A DNA stretch of 64,000 nucleotides. It comes from Actinoplanes octamycinicus. GTDB lineage: Bacteria; Actinomycetota; Actinomycetes; Mycobacteriales; Micromonosporaceae. Numbering within the stretch: position 1 is the stretch's first letter; the number at the start of each line of letters is the position of its first letter. The notes under the pieces are model-generated. The model had not been told where the DNA came from. It did not search any database and saw only the letters and a program-made list of their open reading frames with translations. The translations under genes were made by a program, and so were the position numbers. Location: the NCBI RefSeq assembly GCF_014205225.1, contig NZ_JACHNB010000001.1, positions 6,925,501 to 6,989,500 of the forward strand. Reading direction: 5' to 3'. Of this stretch, positions 58,334 to 64,000 are shown one piece after another.

Positions 58334-61300
58334 TCAGCCTCGGCGCAGGATCGACTGGATCGGGGCGATCACCTCGGCGGGCGGGGTGTCCGGCAGCGGC
58401 ACCGACCGGTACCCGCGCACCGACAGGACGACCGTGTCCCCGTCGACGACCTGGGCGTCGAACCCGCCGGAACCGTCCGGTTCGACGACGGCCAGCAGTC
58501 CGGCCCGTTCGGCAGGTGCGGCGCTCAGCCGCATGGCGCCGACGTGCCGCGGGAGGGCCAGCCGGCCCTCGTGACCGGCCTCGACCAGCCCGGCGGTCTG
58601 GAAGCACAGCTCCAGCAGGCGGGCGGCGGTCAGCGTCGGCTCGCCGGTTGCCGGCGGCAGGTCGGCGGCGTACCGGGCGGCGGCCCCGGCACCGACCGGC
58701 CAGGCATCCTCGACCACCTGGTACGCCGGGCCGTGGAAGTAGAGCCGGTAGACGTCGGCCGGGGTGAGCGTCCCGGCGTCGCCGGGCCCGGGGACCGGGG
58801 TCTTCGCCGGTTCCAGCACCGAGGGCTCGGCGGCCAGCCGGATCGTGCCGGTGAAGTGGACGGTCCGTTGCGGCCGGTCGGCGCCGGGCAGGGTCCGCTC
58901 GGTGCTGAGCCGGCACTCGGCGGCCAGGCCGGCGCCGTCCGGCCGCAGCAGCGCGGTCACGGTCAGCGTGCGCGGCTCGTCGCGGTGGAACTTCACCGGG
59001 GCCAGGAAGTCCACCTCGTCGGCGCCGACGAGGTGCAGGCTGGGGGCCAGCCGGCAGGCGGCCTCGGCGAACGCCTCGATGCCCATCACGCCGGGCAGGA
59101 CCGGGACGCCGTCGATGCGGTGGTGGTCGAGGAACGGCACCCGGGCCGGGTCGAGGACGCTCTCCACGACCAGGCCGTCGTGGACGCTGAACCGGGTCAC
59201 CCGGCCGGTGCAGGCCCCGGCGGACGGCCATCCGGCCGGGTCGAGGCCACCGGTCTCGTGCGGCTCGGCGGCCAGCGCGCCGAGCGCCCCGGCGACGACC
59301 ACCTCGCGGTCGGGCACACCGGAGGCCAGCTCGCGCCGGACCCAGGGCACGCCCGCCTCGGCCGGAAGCATCTCCACCCCGGCTTGGGCCATCATCGCCG
59401 GGATCGAGCCGCGGGTGGCCATCCCGATGTCGCCCCAGGCGGTCCAGTCGATCGCGCACACCCGGGTGTCCGGACGGGTCCGCCGCACGTTGCTCAAGAT
59501 CTTGCACTGCAGGTCGTTGGCGGCGCTGTAGTCGGTCTGCCCGGCGTTGCCGAACCGGCCGGCGATCGAGCTGAACGCGAGCACCGCACCCAGCGGCACG
59601 CCGTCCAGGGCGCGCAGAACCGTGTGCAGGCCGTCCGCTTTGACCCCGAGGACCAGGGCGAACTCGTCCGGTTTCTTGTCCGGCAGCAGGTGGCTGATCT
59701 CCACCCCGGCGGCGTGCAGCAGCACGTCGACCCGGCCGTGCCGTTCGCGCACCCGGGTCAGGGCTTGCCGGACAGCGTCCGGGTCGGTCAGGTCGACCTG
59801 GTGGTAGTGGGCCGTGCCGCCGGCCCGCTCTACGGCCTGGACCGCCGTCAGTGCTGCCTGCAGGCGTTCCAGGCGGGCCAGTTCTCGTTCGATCCGGGCC
59901 GGGGTGGGCCGGTCGCCGCGCTCGCGCATCCGGGCGGCCAGCTCGGTCTTGAAGGCGTCCCGGTCCTCGGTGTACCGGCGCAGGTCCGGGTCGGCCGGGT
60001 CGGGTTCCGGGGTCAGGTCGAGCAGATGGAACGTGCTCCGGGAGGCGGCGGCCAGGTCGGCGGTGATCGCCGAGACGATGCTGCCGGCCGCTCCGGTGAC
60101 CACGAAGACCTGGTCCGGGCCGAGTTCCGCGTGCTGCGACGGGAACGGGCGCTCGGCGAGCCCGACTCCCCAGCGGTGCCCGCCGGCGTAGCCGACCTCG
60201 ACGCACCCGGGGTCGCTGAGCGTCTCCTCGACCAGCAGGGTCGCCAGCGCCGACGGGTTCTGCCCGGCGCCGAAGTCGACCGCCTTCACCACGGCGTCCG
60301 GGCGTTCTCGCCGGTAGGCCTTGGCGAATCCGGTGACCGCGCCGCCGAGCGGGCAGGTCGCCCCGGCTTCGTCGTAACCGTGGTATCCGCCCAGGCGGGT
60401 TCCGGTGACCAGGAACGGGCTGTGCTCGTAGCAGCGGCGCATGGTCGCGTACAGCGCGCGAACCCGGCTCTGCAGCGCGGCGTGCCAGGCGTCCGCGTCG
60501 AGCCGGTCCAGCGGGCCCTCGTCGTCCAGCGCGGCCAGCCAATAGACGCCGTGCACCGGCCCTGCGGCGAGGAAGTCGGCCTGACCCTGGTCCGGCTCGC
60601 CGGGGTGCAGCACCAGCACCTCCGCGCCGCGCGTGCGCAGGTCGGCGGCGAGGGCCTCGCCGACGCCGCCGCTGTCCGGCATGACCAGGATGCGGGTGCC
60701 GCCGCCCAGGCTGATCCCGGTCGGCAGGCAGCCGGTCAGGTCCGGACGCAGTGCCGGGACCGGCACCCGCCGGGTGATCGAGCCGGTCGTCGCCGGGGCG
60801 CCGGTGACCGTGGCGGGCGGCGCCTGCACCGGCGCGGCCGGCACGGCGGCGGTCCGCTCCCGCACCCAGCCGATCACGTGGGTCAGCGTCGGGAAGTCAC
60901 GCAGCCGCAGCGCGTCGTCACGGGCCACCCCGAACCGCTCCCGCACCGCCGCGAACACCTCGGCCTGCTTCACCGTGTCGACCCCCAGATCCGCCTCCAG
61001 ATCGAGGTCGAGATCCAGCAGATCGGGCGGATATCCGGTCAGCTGCGACACGATGCCCACCACGGCCTCGGTGACCTCGTCGGCCGGGGCGCTGCTCGTA
61101 CCGTCAAGGGGGTTGATCTGAGCCGGAACCGGGTCGGCGACCGCGACCCCGGTCTTCTCCCGCACCCAGCCGATCACGTGGGTCAGCGTCGGGAAGTCAC
61201 GCAGCCGCAGCGTGTCGTCACGGGCCACCCCGAACCGCTCCCGCACGGCCGCGAACACCTCGGCCTGCTTGACCGTGTCGACCCCCAGATCCGCCTCCAG

Positions 61301-64000
61301 ATCGAGGTCGAGATCCAGCAGATCGGGCGGATATCCGGTCAGCTGCGACACGATGCCCACCACGGCCTCGGTGATCTCGTCCGTCGTGGCGACCGGTTCC
61401 GGGGGCGCGACGGGGACGGGTTGCGGCGCGGGCGGCGCCGGCCGGGTGACGGCCGGGACGGACGGCGTGCCGGGGTCGGTGATCCGCAGCCGGCGCTGCA
61501 CCACCTCCAGGTCCGTGCCTCCCCCGCCGATCGCGGCCAGCCAGCGCTGCCAGGCGGCCGGATCGGTGATCCGGTACGCGTAGCCGAGCTCGCGCGGCGA
61601 CCGGTGTCGCTCGTCCGGCGGCGGGGTCCAGCGCAGCAGCGACATCGCGATCTGCGAGCCGAAACCGGCCGCCAGCCGCAGCGCGTAGCGGACCGGGTAC
61701 GCCCCTCCGGTGGACAGGTTGAGCTGCCCCAGCTCCGGGTCGGGCTCCTTGAAGTTCGGCACCGGCGGGACGATCCCGGTCTCCAGCGCCTTGACCGCGA
61801 CGACGTCCTCGACGCCGGCGCCCATCGCGTGCCCGGTGAAGCCCTTCGTGTTGGTGATGACCACCGAGTCGGCGCCGGCGCCGAACACCCGGCGCAGCGC
61901 GTTGATCTCGGCGGCCGCGCTGCCGCCGCGGGCCGGCGTGTAGGTCTCGTGCGAGACGAACACGGTGGACGGCGCGATCGCGTGCCGATCCACACCGCGT
62001 GCCTCGGCCTGCCGGAGCAGCTGTTCCATCACCTGGCCGATGTGGTCGACGTCGAGCCGGGTGCCGTGGAAGGCGCTGTTCGCGGTGACCGCGCCGAGCA
62101 CCTCGCAGATCGGTTGCAGGCCGCGCTCGCGGGCCGCGTCGGCGGACTCGACCACCAGGGCGGCCGCGCCCATTCCGACGATCATGCCGTGCCGGCGCCG
62201 GTCGAACGGCATCGCGGCGTCCTCGACCACGTCGTCGGTGGCGGCCGCCCCGGAGGCCAGGAAGCCGGAGCCGAGCCAGGGCAGCAGGGTGTCGGTGGTG
62301 GCGTCGTCGGCGGAGATCACCACGACCCGCCGGCAGCGGCCGGCCCGGATCCAGTCCTCGGCCAGCGCGACCGCCTGGGTGGTGCTGGCGCAGGCCGCGT
62401 TGATCTGGGTGTTCGGCCCGCGCGCCCCGATGATCTCGGCGAACTGGGAGTGGCCCATCGACAGGGTGCGGAACAGGAACCGCCGGTCGAAGGTGTACCC
62501 GTCGCTGTCCAGCTCGTGGCGCAGCTCGCGGATCCGCCGGTCGATCTCGGCGGTGGCCGGCTCGTCGCCCCGCATCCGGGCGCGCACCGCCTCCAGGGCG
62601 GCGAGCTGGTCACGGTGGCCCCGGTCGGTGCAGTAGTCCTGCACCTCCTGGACGAAGTTGTCCAGTCCCGGGAACGCCGAAGCGAAGATGACGCCGGTGT
62701 CGTCGCGCAGCGCCTCGGGCAGCCCCCATCGGTCCGGCAGGCTGGTCCCCAGCGTGCTCGTCTTGTAGTGCATGACCAGCGGGATCCCGGCATCGCGCAG
62801 GGCGTCGAAGCCGGCCCCGATGGCGAGCCGGGTGGAGCGGTCCAGGGCCGCGTCGCGGGCCGGGTCCACCCCGAACTCGGTGACCACGTCGACGTCGGCG
62901 CCGCGACCAGCGAGTTTGATGACGTCGGCCTCGCTGTCGATGGTGACGAAGGTCGGGTCGCCGGACGGCGGTTTGACCAGCCGGGTGATGTGCCGGTCCA
63001 CCATGGCCCGGCGCAGCCGGTGCGGGACGGTGTCGATGAACTGCTGACCGGCCAGGATCCGGGCGATGTTCTCGTCGTCGAAGACGCGGGGCACGCCGGG
63101 CAGCCCGAGCGCGGCACCGGTGATCACGACGGGGTCGGCGCTGACCGGTGATCCGGTGGGCGTGGCGCCCGAGTACACGCGCAGGCCCTTCTCCAGCACG
63201 TCGGCGAAGAGTTTGCCGAGCTCGGTGTAGCGGTCGGTGGTCATGGTCGTCGCTTCCGTCGGGGTCTGGGCCGCAGCCGGGGGCGTGGCAAGCGCCGGGG
63301 CCGGAGCCGTGGCAGGGGCCGGGGTCTCGCCGAAGCCGAGGCCCGCGGCGTAGAGGCCGCACAGCGCCTGGTTGAACGAGACGACGTCACCGGTCTTCGG
63401 GTGGTTGGTGTAGAGGCTGAGCACGTCGTCGCCGAGCACGTCGGCCGCGAAGCCCTGCAGCGCCTTCTTCGGCCCGACCTCGACGAAGATCCGGGCGCCG
63501 GCCGCGTACAGGGTGCGCAGGCCGCGGACGAACTGCACCGGGGAGGCGACCTGCCGGCCGAGCAGCTCGACGATCGTCTCCGGGGTGGCGCCGGCCGGGT
63601 AGAAGTCGCCGGTCACGTTGGACACGATGGGCAGGGCCGGCGGGCGTACGTCGAAGCGGCGCAGCACCGCGGTCAGCGGCTCGCTGACCGGGGCGACGAT
63701 CGCGGTGTGGAAGGCGTGGCTGACCGGGATCCGGTTGGCCGTCATCCCGGCCGCCTCGAAGGACTCGATCGCCCGCTGCACCGCGTCGGTGGCGCCGCCG
63801 ATCACCGCCTGGCTGGTGCTGTTGAGGTTGGCGACCACCACGTAGCCGTCGGTCGCCGCGACGATCCGTTCGATCTCGTCGAGCGGGGCGGTGACCGCGG
63901 CCATCGCGCCGTTGTCGGCCATCGCCAGGCCGGCCATCTCCCGTCCGCGGGCGCTGACCGCCTCCAGGGCGGCATCGAACGGAAGCACTCCGGCGGCGAC
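58334..64000 (-). CDS. Type I PKS/PUFA-synthase-like multidomain enzyme (5' part outside window)
   Basis: The frame is open to the window end, so the N-terminus is missing; 1888 residues are visible. In protein order: the end of an acyltransferase (VSHAFHTAIVAPV and PIVSNVTG, ~63.4-64 kb); a ketosynthase (~61.5-63.2 kb) with active Cys in NAACASTTQA and His in SHETYTPA and TKGFTGHAMGAG; two nearly identical ACPs (~61.2-61.4 and 60.9-61.1 kb); a ketoreductase (~59.3-60.7 kb, VVTGAAGSI, SSIAGRFGNAGQTDYSAAND); and a dehydratase-type hot-dog domain (~58.4-59.2 kb, LDHHRIDGVPVLPGVMG). Both ACPs read LGVDTVKQAE, with Thr where Ser normally carries phosphopantetheine. The product is unknown; a polyunsaturated or long-chain lipid is plausible. 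Confidence 0.88.
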   Translation of the reverse strand, partial: VAAGVLPFDAALEAVSARGREMAGLAMADNGAMAAVTAPLDEIERIVAATDGYVVVANLNSTSQAVIGGATDAVQRAIESFEAAGMTANRIPVSHAFHTAIVAPVSEPLTAVLRRFDVRPPALPIVSNVTGDFYPAGATPETIVELLGRQVASPVQFVRGLRTLYAAGARIFVEVGPKKALQGFAADVLGDDVLSLYTNHPKTGDVVSFNQALCGLYAAGLGFGETPAPATAPAPALATPPAAAQTPTEATTMTTDRYTELGKLFADVLEKGLRVYSGATPTGSPVSADPVVITGAALGLPGVPRVFDDENIARILAGQQFIDTVPHRLRRAMVDRHITRLVKPPSGDPTFVTIDSEADVIKLAGRGADVDVVTEFGVDPARDAALDRSTRLAIGAGFDALRDAGIPLVMHYKTSTLGTSLPDRWGLPEALRDDTGVIFASAFPGLDNFVQEVQDYCTDRGHRDQLAALEAVRARMRGDEPATAEIDRRIRELRHELDSDGYTFDRRFLFRTLSMGHSQFAEIIGARGPNTQINAACASTTQAVALAEDWIRAGRCRRVVVISADDATTDTLLPWLGSGFLASGAAATDDVVEDAAMPFDRRRHGMIVGMGAAALVVESADAARERGLQPICEVLGAVTANSAFHGTRLDVDHIGQVMEQLLRQAEARGVDRHAIAPSTVFVSHETYTPARGGSAAAEINALRRVFGAGADSVVITNTKGFTGHAMGAGVEDVVAVKALETGIVPPVPNFKEPDPELGQLNLSTGGAYPVRYALRLAAGFGSQIAMSLLRWTPPPDERHRSPRELGYAYRITDPAAWQRWLAAIGGGGTDLEVVQRRLRITDPGTPSVPAVTRPAPPAPQPVPVAPPEPVATTDEITEAVVGIVSQLTGYPPDLLDLDLDLEADLGVDTVKQAEVFAAVRERFGVARDDTLRLRDFPTLTHVIGWVREKTGVAVADPVPAQINPLDGTSSAPADEVTEAVVGIVSQLTGYPPDLLDLDLDLEADLGVDTVKQAEVFAAVRERFGVARDDALRLRDFPTLTHVIGWVRERTAAVPAAPVQAPPATVTGAPATTGSITRRVPVPALRPDLTGCLPTGISLGGGTRILVMPDSGGVGEALAADLRTRGAEVLVLHPGEPDQGQADFLAAGPVHGVYWLAALDDEGPLDRLDADAWHAALQSRVRALYATMRRCYEHSPFLVTGTRLGGYHGYDEAGATCPLGGAVTGFAKAYRRERPDAVVKAVDFGAGQNPSALATLLVEETLSDPGCVEVGYAGGHRWGVGLAERPFPSQHAELGPDQVFVVTGAAGSIVSAITADLAAASRSTFHLLDLTPEPDPADPDLRRYTEDRDAFKTELAARMRERGDRPTPARIERELARLERLQAALTAVQAVERAGGTAHYHQVDLTDPDAVRQALTRVRERHGRVDVLLHAAGVEISHLLPDKKPDEFALVLGVKADGLHTVLRALDGVPLGAVLAFSSIAGRFGNAGQTDYSAANDLQCKILSNVRRTRPDTRVCAIDWTAWGDIGMATRGSIPAMMAQAGVEMLPAEAGVPWVRRELASGVPDREVVVAGALGALAAEPHETGGLDPAGWPSAGACTGRVTRFSVHDGLVVESVLDPARVPFLDHHRIDGVPVLPGVMGIEAFAEAACRLAPSLHLVGADEVDFLAPVKFHRDEPRTLTVTALLRPDGAGLAAECRLSTERTLPGADRPQRTVHFTGTIRLAAEPSVLEPAKTPVPGPGDAGTLTPADVYRLYFHGPAYQVVEDAWPVGAGAAARYAADLPPATGEPTLTAARLLELCFQTAGLVEAGHEGRLALPRHVGAMRLSAAPAERAGLLAVVEPDGSGGFDAQVVDGDTVVLSVRGYRSVPLPDTPPAEVIAPIQSILRRG
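60857..61381 (-). repeat. Tandem 225-bp ACP-coding repeat with exact 300-bp period
   Basis: Bases 60857-61081 and 61157-61381 are almost identical, differing at about five positions, at a spacing of exactly 300 bases (100 codons). They encode the two ACP domains of the PKS. Such close identity points to recent duplication or gene conversion. Confidence 0.85.

Overview
This is a high-G+C actinobacterial chromosome segment. Third codon positions are overwhelmingly G or C, GTG starts are common, most start codons follow GGAGG-type ribosome binding sites, and neighbouring genes often overlap as ATGA or GTGA. The gene content fits a filamentous actinomycete, perhaps of the Micromonosporales: F420-dependent oxidoreductase family, eRF1-like baeRF protein, Ser/Thr kinase, DUF4331 cluster, modular PKS. 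The genus is inference. No rRNA, tRNA, IS element or CRISPR array was seen.

Layout. (1) 0-4 kb: end of a membrane glycosyltransferase gene, then a Ser/Thr kinase and a GNAT enzyme, all overlapping, then two small unknowns. (2) 4.1-4.75 kb: six tandem ~115-bp units, each holding a hairpin. (3) 4.9-10 kb, minus strand: DUF4331 protein, TPR protein and a NicO-type Ni/Co exporter with a very His-rich loop. (4) 10-31.2 kb: genes resembling the mycobacterial DosR dormancy set (CBS-containing site-2 protease, universal stress protein, GNAT/acyl-CoA synthetase fusion, baeRF protein, F420 oxidoreductase, CoA-binding protein, P1B-type ATPase with a hemerythrin tail). Many start 50-90 bp downstream of a GGGAC-N4-GNCCC box. 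An ABC exporter, a two-component system and an M48-like peptidase operon are interspersed. (5) 32-33.3 kb: arsR-arsM with dyads upstream; an ArsC-like gene lies at 22.3 kb. (6) 33.3-43.6 kb, minus strand: one tightly packed stress run, dnaK-grpE-cbpA-cbpM-clpB-trx-TrxR-like-hdeD-ltrA. (7) 44-50 kb: BON protein, UBP zinc finger, PrsW-like protease, a DUF2267/dehydratase-like protein and two GAF/LuxR-type paralogues, followed by a relic of the P-type ATPase gene. (8) 50.4-52 kb: a soluble GAF-MCP. (9) 52-64 kb: Sfp-type phosphopantetheinyl transferase, single-chain biotin-dependent carboxylase, and a PKS running off the window (AT-KS-ACP-ACP-KR-DH as seen).

Two regulatory layers stand out. One is the DosR-like box in front of region 4 transcription units. 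The other is an apparently different dyad, ATTGGCA-N4-TGCCAAT, lying 118-129 bp upstream of four start codons in regions 6-7 (dnaK, BON, PrsW-like, first GAF/LuxR gene). This suggests a second stress regulon covering chaperones, thioredoxin, an intramembrane protease and its possible own regulator. The PKS end looks like a biosynthetic locus with its own malonyl-CoA supply and carrier-protein activation.
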